Below are positions 1 through 5,245 of a stretch of DNA of 5,245 bases, in pieces (positions within the stretch are counted from its first letter, which is position 1; each line of letters starts with the position of its first letter). The stretch is taken from the NCBI GenBank assembly GCA_024640445.1, contig JAHEEZ010000244.1, forward strand, positions 1 to 5,245, given 5' to 3'. Both the position numbers and the translations under genes were made by a program. The stretch comes from Acidobacteriota bacterium (GTDB taxonomy: Bacteria > Acidobacteriota > Blastocatellia > Pyrinomonadales > Pyrinomonadaceae). The notes under the pieces were generated by a model that was not told where the DNA came from, did not search any database, and saw only the letters and a list, made by a program, of their open reading frames with translations.

Positions 1-1098
1 AAGGGATTTGCGACCAAAGAAGGGACTGGAAACTACGCTTCGAGATTCGGCGATGCGGCGAAAGGACATTTCCGTGATGTCGGCGGCCGTTGGCTTTCTT
101 CGATCGGCATTGGCACCTACCTTGGAAACTGGGACGAAGAGACCGATCGCCGCTACACGGAATCCGTGATCAGGTTCATCGAGCTGGGCGGAAACGTGAT
201 CGATACCGCGGCGAACTACCGTTTCCAACGGAGCGAACGGAGCATAGGTGCCGCGCTACAGGCGCTGGAAGGCAGTCTTGAGAGGGAAGAGGTCTTTATC
301 GCCACAAAAGCCGGATACCTTGCTTTTGACGGAGAGCCGATTTCGGATGTCGCCGGCTTTTTCGAAGAGAGTTTTGTCAACAAGGGACTGGCTAAAGCCG
401 ACGATCTTGCCGGAGGAAGCCACTGTATCGCTCCCGATTACCTGGAGGCGCAGATCGAGCAGTCTCTCGGCAATCTGGGAATCGAAACACTCGACCTCTT
501 CTATCTGCACAATCCGGAATCGCAACTTGGTTCCGTCGACCGATACACATTCGAGGCGAGGATTGCGAAGGCATTCGAAAGGCTCGAGCAACTTCGTGAA
601 GCGGGGAAGCTGCGAGCCTACGGCGTCGCTACCTGGAAAGGCTTCAGGATCGCGCCTTCTGAATCCGCGTATCATTCTCTCGAAGGGTTCGTAAGGACGG
701 CGCGCCAGGTCGGAGGTGAGGACCACGGACTCAAGTTCATTCAACTTCCTCACAATCTCGCTATGCCGGAAGCCTATCTGGTCCCCAACCAGTCGGCGAA
801 CGGACGGGCGGTTACGCCCGTTCAAGCGGCGGAGGATCTTGGGATCTCGGTGATGGCAAGCGCCTCGATCCTTCAAGGAAAGCTCTCGCAAAACGTGCCG
901 ATCTATGTTCGCGGCACTCTCGGCAACCAGACAACCGATGCTATGACGAGCATTCAGTTCGTTAGATCGACGCCGGGCATTTCGACCGCGCTTGTAGGAA
1001 TGAGTTCGGTCGCCCACGTCGAGGAAAATATGAATCTTGTTTCGGTCGCCCCGACGCCGGAAGAGGATTTCGCGGAGTTGTTCACCCGGGACGCGTAA
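1..1098 (+). CDS. Aldo/keto reductase, 5'-truncated by window edge
   Basis: NAD(P)H-dependent oxidoreductase of the aldo/keto reductase superfamily, a cytosolic TIM-barrel enzyme that interconverts carbonyls and alcohols. Frame 1 is open from base 1, giving 365 visible residues before the TAA at 1096-1098. The true start lies upstream: the first barrel strand (SSIGIGTYLG, about residues 34-43) precedes the earliest in-frame start-like codon, GTG at 166, so starting there would delete conserved sequence. The catalytic tetrad is visible as D68 and Y73 (in IDTAANY), K103 (in FIATKAGY) and H170 (in LFYLHNPES). GKLRAYGVATW (about 202-212) and IQLPHNL (about 247-253) match family barrel strands. 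The segment STPGISTALVGMSS (from about 323) matches the C-terminal NADP-binding region, and the C-terminus looks complete. There is an insertion-like stretch between K103 and H170 (about 107-145). The substrate is unknown. The gene is followed 13 bp later by a CPBP protease gene and probably shares its transcript. Family assignment is secure; subfamily is not. Confidence 0.93.
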   Translation, partial: KGFATKEGTGNYASRFGDAAKGHFRDVGGRWLSSIGIGTYLGNWDEETDRRYTESVIRFIELGGNVIDTAANYRFQRSERSIGAALQALEGSLEREEVFIATKAGYLAFDGEPISDVAGFFEESFVNKGLAKADDLAGGSHCIAPDYLEAQIEQSLGNLGIETLDLFYLHNPESQLGSVDRYTFEARIAKAFERLEQLREAGKLRAYGVATWKGFRIAPSESAYHSLEGFVRTARQVGGEDHGLKFIQLPHNLAMPEAYLVPNQSANGRAVTPVQAAEDLGISVMASASILQGKLSQNVPIYVRGTLGNQTTDAMTSIQFVRSTPGISTALVGMSSVAHVEENMNLVSVAPTPEEDFAELFTRDA

Positions 1099-1105
1099 GG
1101 AGGTG
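1097..1105 (+). promoter_or_regulatory. Strong Shine-Dalgarno for the CPBP gene
   Basis: AAGGAGGTG begins inside the TAA stop of the aldo/keto reductase gene and ends 6 bases before the ATG at 1112, with 8 bases between the AGGAGG core and ATG. It is nearly a full complement to the 16S rRNA 3' end. It fixes the downstream start and suggests coupled translation with the preceding gene. Confidence 0.85.
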
Positions 1106-1111
1106 TGAAAA

Positions 1112-2056
1112 ATGGCTGGCGCGGGATTGGCTTCTAAATTGTTGGACAATTCAAAGTACGTTACTGCGAATCTCACATTACGCACGATAGTAACAAGTCC
1201 TTACACCTACGGTCTTCTCGGCGTCTATGCAGCTGCCGCCGCAGTGCGGAGCAGCGCGGGTTGGTCCGTGGCGGAATCTTTCGCCGGTCTCGCGTTGTTT
1301 ACCGCGATCGCAATGATCCCCTTGTTGATGACGCGAAACCGGACGCCGCCCGAGATTGAGATCTTCAGGCCCCGAAAAGAGGCTTTCGCGGTTGCGGTGT
1401 ATTTTCTGGGATGGCTTCTTCTAAATCTGGCCTTGTGGCCGATTATCTTCGGACCCAATCCAATGCTTGCGAACGGCATAAGTTTTTGGCTGCTTTTGGT
1501 CATTGTGCCGCTTGCAGTAGTTTGGAAGGCGGGATACAGACCTCGGGATATCGGACTGCACAGTGAGTCACTGGCAATGAATATCCGGAGTACGGCGACA
1601 ACACTGGCGGTGGTGAGCCTGATCCTGCTTTTGATCACGCCGGGCGGCCGATTCATCCGCAGCGGCGAGGTTGCGCCGTCAACGGTAGCACTGGGGATCG
1701 CTCTTTCCCTTGGAGTTTCGCTGCTCGCGGCCGCGGTTCACGAAGAGGTCTTCTTTCGCGCTATTCTTCAGACGCGTTTGGCAAAGATCACGCGATCAGA
1801 GGTCGCCGGTGTTTGTCTCGCGACACTTGCGTTTGGCCTTTACCACTTGCCCTTTCGCCTTTATCAGGGCCCGACTGCGGGACACTTTGCGCAGTCGCTC
1901 GCCGGCTGCCTCACCGAGACGATCCTTGCGGCGCCCGTTCTAGGCTTTTTGTGGGCGCGAACGCGGAGCCTGCTCGGTCCGGTGCTGGTTCACGCCGCGA
2001 TCGATACCATCAGCGGAACTCAAAAGGTTATGGAAGTCTTTGGTCTGCTTCCTTAG
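1112..2056 (+). CDS. CPBP family intramembrane glutamic endopeptidase (CAAX/Abi type)
   Basis: Multi-pass inner-membrane protein of 314 residues in the CPBP family, the Rce1/CAAX-protease and bacteriocin-processing 'Abi' group. The three diagnostic motifs are present in order and spacing: EExxxR as E211-E212...R216 (HEEVFFRA), FxxxH as F241...H245 (FGLYH), and HxxxD as H294...D298 (HAAID). In the family these residues form the glutamate-based catalytic site inside the membrane. Hydrophobic segments are visible at roughly 31-45, 55-73, 92-113, 124-138, 160-176, 191-209, 231-244, 266-281 and 287-300. The first is Ala-rich and the N-terminal 30 residues are polar. The start is set by the strong Shine-Dalgarno overlapping the previous stop. 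The spacing of 13 bp to the aldo/keto reductase argues for one operon, though no functional link is evident. Bacterial members may process peptides, give bacteriocin self-immunity or have unknown roles; which applies here cannot be told. All key residues are intact, so it is probably active. Confidence 0.92.
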   Translation: MAGAGLASKLLDNSKYVTANLTLRTIVTSPYTYGLLGVYAAAAAVRSSAGWSVAESFAGLALFTAIAMIPLLMTRNRTPPEIEIFRPRKEAFAVAVYFLGWLLLNLALWPIIFGPNPMLANGISFWLLLVIVPLAVVWKAGYRPRDIGLHSESLAMNIRSTATTLAVVSLILLLITPGGRFIRSGEVAPSTVALGIALSLGVSLLAAAVHEEVFFRAILQTRLAKITRSEVAGVCLATLAFGLYHLPFRLYQGPTAGHFAQSLAGCLTETILAAPVLGFLWARTRSLLGPVLVHAAIDTISGTQKVMEVFGLLP

Positions 2057-2139
2057 TCTGGCCATCTTCATCGTCAGCCTTCCGGCGCGCGGATCAACCA
2101 GAAACCAGAATGTAATGGACTGATCGGGATCGGCAGGCA

Positions 2140-2159
2140 GCGTTACGCAAACGCCTTTT
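2140..2159 (+). terminator. Weak terminator-like hairpin after the CPBP gene
   Basis: GCGTT at 2140-2144 pairs with AACGC at 2150-2154 around a 5-base loop, followed by CTTTT at 2155-2159. The position, between the CPBP stop and the efflux promoter, fits a Rho-independent terminator. However, the 5-bp stem and four-T tract are short, so this is tentative and a chance occurrence is possible. Confidence 0.25.
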
Positions 2160-2193
2160 GGCTCTGTCGGTTCGGAATAAGACCAATATCTAT

Positions 2194-2222
2194 TTGACAG
2201 TGATTAAAGCTGAACCAATAAT
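2194..2222 (+). promoter_or_regulatory. Near-consensus sigma70 promoter of the efflux operon
   Basis: TTGACA at 2194-2199 is a perfect -35 hexamer. After exactly 17 bp comes AATAAT at 2217-2222, five of six matches to TATAAT. It lies in an AT-rich pocket that contrasts with the GC-richer coding sequence around it. Transcription would start near 2229, about 30 bases before the GTG of the small His/Cys gene. This is the only convincing promoter seen in the window and would drive the small gene, the outer-membrane factor and the adaptor. No clear operator palindrome is visible on top of it. Confidence 0.65.
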
Positions 2223-2259
2223 CTACCCAAATTGATGTTCTTCGATAATTGCTGATCAA

Positions 2260-2664
2260 GTGAGATTTGCCGGCCACACAGACTTGGGTCGTATTCACAC
2301 GCTACTGGCGCGCGGAATTGTCTGTGCATTGCTTATCGGCATCATTTGCTCCGTAACTTTCGGTTCTGCCCACCGCCACACAGATGATCAGTCCGGAATT
2401 GGAAATCACATCGCTAAGAGTCCGACCGGACAAGTATTCTTTTCATCAAGGGGACCGCGTTATGGCCAGTCTGAAGCACACGGTTGTCTGATCTGCCTTC
2501 TCCGCCCGCATCTCTTTGACTGCAGCGTCAACTCGTACAAGGTTGGCGCAATGCCTCTGGAACTCGTTTCGTCCGAATCAGGACTCACGCTTTCATTCCA
2601 CCTCGGTCCGATCTCAAACAGACCCATCGCCCGCCTGTCGGGCCGCGCACCGCCGAGCAGCTAA
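2260..2664 (+). CDS. Small exported His/Cys protein at head of efflux operon (CzcI/DUF2946-like, tentative)
   Basis: A 134-residue protein that I do not firmly recognise. One hydrophobic segment (about residues 19-35, GIVCALLIGIICSVTFG) followed by SA-H resembles a signal peptide or membrane anchor, placing the rest in the periplasm. The exported part has H38 and H40 directly after the segment, then H74, C76, C79 (a CxxC, GCLICLL), H84 and C88. This is a cluster that could bind a metal ion. The C-terminus carries an R-A-P-P motif, which I associate from memory with DUF2946-type small proteins beside metal-efflux genes. Start choice: an in-frame TGA at 2233 limits the N-terminus, and GTG at 2260 is the first plausible start about 30 bases after the predicted transcription start. 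There is no good Shine-Dalgarno, so the start is uncertain; TTG at 2284 is an alternative. Its position before the outer-membrane factor parallels czcI in czcICBA operons. A metal-sensing or accessory role is inferred from context only. Confidence 0.6.
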   Translation: MRFAGHTDLGRIHTLLARGIVCALLIGIICSVTFGSAHRHTDDQSGIGNHIAKSPTGQVFFSSRGPRYGQSEAHGCLICLLRPHLFDCSVNSYKVGAMPLELVSSESGLTLSFHLGPISNRPIARLSGRAPPSS

Positions 2665-2687
2665 ATGTTACCCGGAGGTGTGGCTAG

Positions 2688-2726
2688 ATGGTTCGCCAGC
2701 ACTACCAGATCACAAAAGCCACGTAG
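2688..2726 (+). CDS. Possible 12-codon leader peptide
   Basis: GGAGGTG at 2674-2680 is a strong Shine-Dalgarno lying 9 bases before ATG at 2688. The resulting frame is only 12 codons (MVRQHYQITKAT) and ends at TAG 2724-2726. It lies in the 138-bp gap between the small His/Cys gene and the outer-membrane factor and is followed by an imperfect hairpin. The good ribosome-binding site is the only real evidence. It could be a translated leader peptide that modulates downstream expression, or a chance Shine-Dalgarno. The peptide has no obvious regulatory codon run. Confidence 0.25.
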   Translation: MVRQHYQITKAT

Positions 2727-2731
2727 TAATC

Positions 2732-2761
2732 CTGCGGCTGGCGTTTCTTGCGCCTAGGCAG
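2732..2761 (+). other. Imperfect hairpin in the leader of the outer-membrane factor gene
   Basis: CTGC at 2732-2735 pairs with GCAG at 2758-2761. Inside it, GGCG at 2740-2743 pairs with CGCC at 2751-2754, leaving a 7-base loop and a small internal loop (GGCT opposite TAG). No T-run follows, so it is not an intrinsic terminator. It sits between the mini-ORF and the ribosome-binding site of the next gene. It could stabilise or process the transcript; it may also be fortuitous. Confidence 0.2.
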
Positions 2762-2791
2762 TTAAAACACTTCAATCAGAATGATTGGAGC

Positions 2792-2800
2792 GAGGTGATC
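2792..2800 (+). promoter_or_regulatory. Shine-Dalgarno that decides the outer-membrane factor start
   Basis: GAGGTGATC is a nine-base complement to the 16S rRNA 3' end, with 7 bases from GAGG to the ATG at 2803. It lies downstream of the alternative in-frame TTG at 2785, which lacks a comparable site. The ATG is therefore the preferred start, and the protein is 475 rather than 481 residues long. Confidence 0.8.
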
Positions 2801-2802
2801 GC

Positions 2803-4230
2803 ATGTATTTTCAAACCAGCAAAACAAACAAGTATCCGCGCCTCCTGGGCGGAAGAGGTGTCCCGGCGAGCTGCAGGGGGCGGGTCGCCCGGCAAGAATG
2901 TGCCGCTTCATTCTGTCACCGGCGTGCACACTTTCCAGCATTTCTGCTGCTGTTCACGCTCTTGATACAGCCTGCCTATTCACAAGACTCCTCGGTCATA
3001 CCGGTCGCGGCGACGAACGGGCCCGTATCGGCCCAGCAGTCGACTCGCCAGACGAGGGCTATCACGCTGGATGACGCTGTTTCGATCTTCCTTCAACAGA
3101 ATCTGGAGTTGGCGGCTGCTCGATTTGACGTTGATCTCGTAGATGCGGAAAAACTGAGCGCGAAACTCTGGCCCAATCCTGAGGTCGGCTTTGAAGCAGG
3201 CGACGTCCCGATCACTTTCGGTCCGAGTATTCTCAAACCGCAAAAGTATGCCTATGGGATCTCCCAGACTTTCGAGTTGGGAGGAAAACGCCAGAAGCGG
3301 GTCGACGCAGCCAACAAGGAGTACGAGCTTGCACAGGCTGAATTTCAGATCGTCCTGTGGCAGTTGACCAGCGATGTAAAGCGGAAATTCTATTCGGTGC
3401 TCCTGACGAAATCGCTTTTCGATCTGGCGAAGGAGAACAAGAATACATTTTCGGAGATCGTCAGCCACACGAACGACGTGTTCAAACTCGGCGAGATCTC
3501 GGGGCTGGATCTGAAACGGCTCGAGATTGAACAACTCACATTCGATAATGATGTGGCGAGCGCTGAAAGTGATTACGAGCTCGCCTTGCGCGATCTCAGG
3601 TTCACGCTGGGCGGTGACTATCGAGTCATGAATGTCGAGGCCGCAGGGGCGATCGACTACTATCAGCTTTACGATTTCACCCCTTCCGACCTCAGGGACA
3701 AGGCGATCGCCGCCCGCCCTGACCTGAAAGCCGCGCAACTTAGTGAGACCGCCGCCGATGCGTCCATCCGGCTGCAAAACGCCCAACGCATTCCGGACAT
3801 TACTGTCGGGGCGAGTATCGAAAGCGTCCCGGGTGCCGGAAGCACTTACAACGTCGGATTCAGCATCCCCATTCCCCTCAGCGATCGCAATCAAAGCGAG
3901 CGAGCCAAGGCTCTGATCCAGAAGATGCGAGCTCAAAACGACCAGCAGTTCATTGCGAACAAGGTGTTGAATGATGTGGACAAGGCGATGGTCGGGTATC
4001 AGATCCAGAGGCGCCGGGTCGAACTCTATCGGACCGGTGTGCTGACAAAGATCAACGACGTTCAGTCGCTTACGGAGATCTCGTTGAAGGAAGGCGAAAG
4101 CTCGATACTCGAATTGCTGGACGCGATCCGGACCAGGCGCGACGCGCTGGCGGGATTCTACCAAACGATCTACGACTACCAGATGTCGCTGCTTGACCTT
4201 GAGCTTGCGACGGCAACGCCCCTGCAATAA
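2803..4230 (+). CDS. TolC-family outer-membrane efflux protein (CzcC-like)
   Basis: Outer-membrane factor of a tripartite RND efflux system. Trimers of this family form a beta-barrel plus periplasmic alpha-helical tunnel through which substrate leaves the cell. The protein has 475 residues, usual for the family. Two repeats of the outer-membrane efflux domain are visible. The first begins at about residue 86 (ITLDDAVSIFLQQNLEL), has LWPNPEVGFEAG at about 122-133, YGISQTFELGGKR at about 151-163 and the helix signature FKLGEISGLDLKRLE at about 227-240. The second has ARPDLKAA at about 304-311, VGFSIPIPLSDRNQSE at about 351-366 and LKEGESSILELLDAIRTRRD at about 428-447. The PNPE and IPIPLSDRNQ patterns resemble the CzcC/CusC metal-efflux branch. 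The signal peptide is odd: about 43 mostly basic residues with three cysteines precede the hydrophobic core (about 44-55, FPAFLLLFTLLI), with likely cleavage near AYS-Q at about 60. No lipobox cysteine is present, unlike CusC. The adaptor gene starts 29 bp downstream. The metal specificity is not shown by the sequence. Confidence 0.92.
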   Translation: MYFQTSKTNKYPRLLGGRGVPASCRGRVARQECAASFCHRRAHFPAFLLLFTLLIQPAYSQDSSVIPVAATNGPVSAQQSTRQTRAITLDDAVSIFLQQNLELAAARFDVDLVDAEKLSAKLWPNPEVGFEAGDVPITFGPSILKPQKYAYGISQTFELGGKRQKRVDAANKEYELAQAEFQIVLWQLTSDVKRKFYSVLLTKSLFDLAKENKNTFSEIVSHTNDVFKLGEISGLDLKRLEIEQLTFDNDVASAESDYELALRDLRFTLGGDYRVMNVEAAGAIDYYQLYDFTPSDLRDKAIAARPDLKAAQLSETAADASIRLQNAQRIPDITVGASIESVPGAGSTYNVGFSIPIPLSDRNQSERAKALIQKMRAQNDQQFIANKVLNDVDKAMVGYQIQRRRVELYRTGVLTKINDVQSLTEISLKEGESSILELLDAIRTRRDALAGFYQTIYDYQMSLLDLELATATPLQ

Positions 4231-4245
4231 AAGGCAGGCCGGCTT

Positions 4246-4253
4246 AGAGGAAG
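4246..4253 (+). promoter_or_regulatory. Shine-Dalgarno of the adaptor gene
   Basis: AGAGGAAG in the 29-bp gap after the outer-membrane factor stop, with 9 bases from the GAGG core to ATG at 4260. It supports this ATG, which opens directly onto a lipoprotein signal peptide. The short gap without promoter or terminator supports a single transcript. Confidence 0.7.
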
Positions 4254-4259
4254 CGCAAT

Positions 4260-5245
4260 ATGTTCAAGAGAAAATTCATTCGTCCGATCTTGCTCTCGTC
4301 TTTGTTGCTTGCTGCGTTCACAGGAGGCTGCACACGGTCTGCTCCGCCTGACGCTGCCGAAAAGACGGTTCCCGGCACGTCGCAAAACTCGGGGATCGAG
4401 TTCGAGATAGTGGCAATTCAGCCGATCGACGGTTCGATGACAGCAACAGGAAAGATCCTGGTAACAGAAGACCGTATGGCGAGCATAGGACCCGTGAATG
4501 AAGGGAGGATCGTTAAGTTCTACGCAGGACAAGGCGACTTCGTAAGGAAAGGGCAGAAGTTGGCGGATCTTGAATCGGCAGATATCACCCAAGCGGAGGC
4601 GGATTATCTCAAGGCGTTGGCTGATCTTGAGAATGCCCAGCGCACGTCGGATGCGGAGGTCAAATTCAACCAGGAGACCTACGATCGCACGAAACTGCTG
4701 GTCGAAAAGGAGATCTCGCCGAGAAAGAATCTGCAGCAGGCCGAGCATGATCTCGCGGTAGCGAAAGCGGAGGCGACAAGTTCCATCGCGAGCGCCAAGG
4801 TTGAGGTCTCGAACGCCCGGCGCCACCTGCTGATCCTTGGCCTCAAAGAATCGGTTATCGACCAGCTGGCGAAGCGGCAGAACCTGGCTTCACCGGTCTT
4901 CTCCCTAACCTCGCCGATCTCCGGCATCGTCGTCGAAAGAGACGGCACTGTCGGCGCCACCGTAGGCTCTGACGCGAACCTGTTCAAGATAATCGATCTG
5001 TCCAGAGTCTGGATCGACGCAAACGTCTTCGAAAAGGATCTCGGCAGGATACGGGTCGGCCAGCCGGTCAAGGTGACGGTCCCGGCATATCCTGATTCAC
5101 CCTACACCGGCAGGGTCACCTTGATCTCGAGCCTTGTAGATCCGGAAACGCGGACCGTGCAGGTCCGAACGGAGGTGCCGAACCGTGACGGACGCCTGAA
5201 ACCGGATATGTTCGCCAACGTTGAAATAGTGACTGCTGTTCACCG
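4260..5245 (+). CDS. Efflux RND transporter periplasmic adaptor (CzcB/HlyD-like), 3'-truncated
   Basis: Membrane-fusion protein that links an inner-membrane RND pump to the outer-membrane factor. The frame stays open to the window end, giving 328 visible residues of a family usually about 350-450 long. The N-terminus (MFKRK, then a hydrophobic stretch at 9-20) ends in FTGGC, so C24 is a probable lipidation site and the protein an inner-membrane-anchored lipoprotein. The -3 position is Thr rather than Leu, making this lipobox imperfect. Domains in order: first half of a biotinyl-lipoyl domain (about 75-107, with EGRIVKFYAGQGDFVRKGQK); a long alpha-helical hairpin rich in Ala, Glu and Lys (about 108-208); second lipoyl half (about 214-246, LTSPISGIVVERDGTVG); a beta-barrel domain (about 248-325, WIDANVFEKDLGRIRVGQPV, then DPETRTVQVRTEVPN and KPDMFANVEI). 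The ITATG-like start (MTATGKILVTEDR, about 60-72) and LKPDMFANVEI resemble CzcB-type adaptors. The RND permease gene is expected just after it. Metal rather than drug efflux is inferred from family resemblance and gene order. Confidence 0.92.
   Translation, partial: MFKRKFIRPILLSSLLLAAFTGGCTRSAPPDAAEKTVPGTSQNSGIEFEIVAIQPIDGSMTATGKILVTEDRMASIGPVNEGRIVKFYAGQGDFVRKGQKLADLESADITQAEADYLKALADLENAQRTSDAEVKFNQETYDRTKLLVEKEISPRKNLQQAEHDLAVAKAEATSSIASAKVEVSNARRHLLILGLKESVIDQLAKRQNLASPVFSLTSPISGIVVERDGTVGATVGSDANLFKIIDLSRVWIDANVFEKDLGRIRVGQPVKVTVPAYPDSPYTGRVTLISSLVDPETRTVQVRTEVPNRDGRLKPDMFANVEIVTAVH

Noticed and set aside
256..1185. Long (309-codon) minus-strand frame opposite the aldo/keto reductase.
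   Set aside because: The + strand frame carries a complete catalytic tetrad and family motifs; the antisense translation shows no recognisable domain.
2230..2250. Imperfect inverted repeat AATTGAT...GATAATT just downstream of the predicted transcription start, considered as an operator.
   Set aside because: Only the outer AATT and adjacent bases pair, the arms are not true reverse complements, and AT-rich sequence makes such matches common.
2665..2757. 30-residue frame starting with ATG immediately after the TAA of the small His/Cys gene, in the same reading frame.
   Set aside because: No Shine-Dalgarno at suitable distance and no protein-like features; the TAAATG junction is probably incidental. 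The out-of-phase start at 2688 has far better ribosome-binding evidence.
2516..2965. 149-codon + strand frame bridging the small gene, the gap and the start of the outer-membrane factor.
   Set aside because: It overlaps two better-supported genes in another phase, has no Shine-Dalgarno-supported start and its translation lacks domain or membrane features.
2980..4227. Long (415-codon) open frame on the minus strand opposite the outer-membrane factor gene.
   Set aside because: It is the antisense shadow of a well-supported TolC-family gene; composition is rich in Arg, Asp and Leu without domain signatures, and there is no separate ribosome-binding evidence.
4176..5071. Two overlapping minus-strand frames opposite the adaptor gene.
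   Set aside because: The + strand frame from 4260 is open to the window end and encodes a clear lipoprotein signal, lipoyl, hairpin and beta-barrel domains, so these are shadows.

Overview
The window reads as chromosomal DNA of a Gram-negative bacterium of moderate to moderately high GC. A signal-peptide-bearing outer-membrane channel and a periplasmic adaptor require an outer membrane. Taxonomy cannot be fixed from sequence alone. The general look of the proteins and codon use made me think of Acidobacteriota (Blastocatellia-like), but that is a guess. All convincing genes lie on the + strand.

Region 1 (1-2056) holds two closely spaced genes. The first is the 3' part of an aldo/keto reductase gene whose start lies before the window; its catalytic Asp/Tyr/Lys/His set is visible. 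Thirteen bases later, behind a near-perfect Shine-Dalgarno, comes a multi-pass CPBP-family (CAAX protease/bacteriocin-processing, 'Abi') membrane protein with all three family motifs. The two are probably co-transcribed. Nothing in the sequence says what substrate either acts on.

Region 2 (2057-2259) is a non-coding gap. It holds at most a weak terminator-like hairpin, then an AT-rich pocket with a near-consensus sigma70 promoter (TTGACA, 17 bp, AATAAT). A minus-strand stretch here looks oddly protein-like and may be a gene remnant.

Region 3 (2260-5245) is an efflux operon in the order small His/Cys protein, outer-membrane factor (TolC/CzcC type), membrane-fusion lipoprotein (CzcB type, cut by the window end). 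An RND pump gene would be expected just downstream. This order parallels czcI-czcC-czcB-czcA heavy-metal efflux operons. In such a complex the RND pump takes substrate from the inner membrane or periplasm, the adaptor bridges the periplasm and the outer-membrane factor forms the exit duct. Metal specificity cannot be read from this window. The 138-bp gap between the small gene and the outer-membrane factor contains a 12-codon mini-ORF with a good ribosome-binding site and an imperfect hairpin, a possible but unproven leader arrangement.

I see no mobile element, CRISPR array, tRNA or rRNA. Most of the window is an ordinary metal/drug efflux locus next to housekeeping-type genes. The best candidates for novelty are small-scale: the leader-like gap, the Cys/His-rich long n-region of the outer-membrane factor, and the poorly characterised small protein at the operon head.
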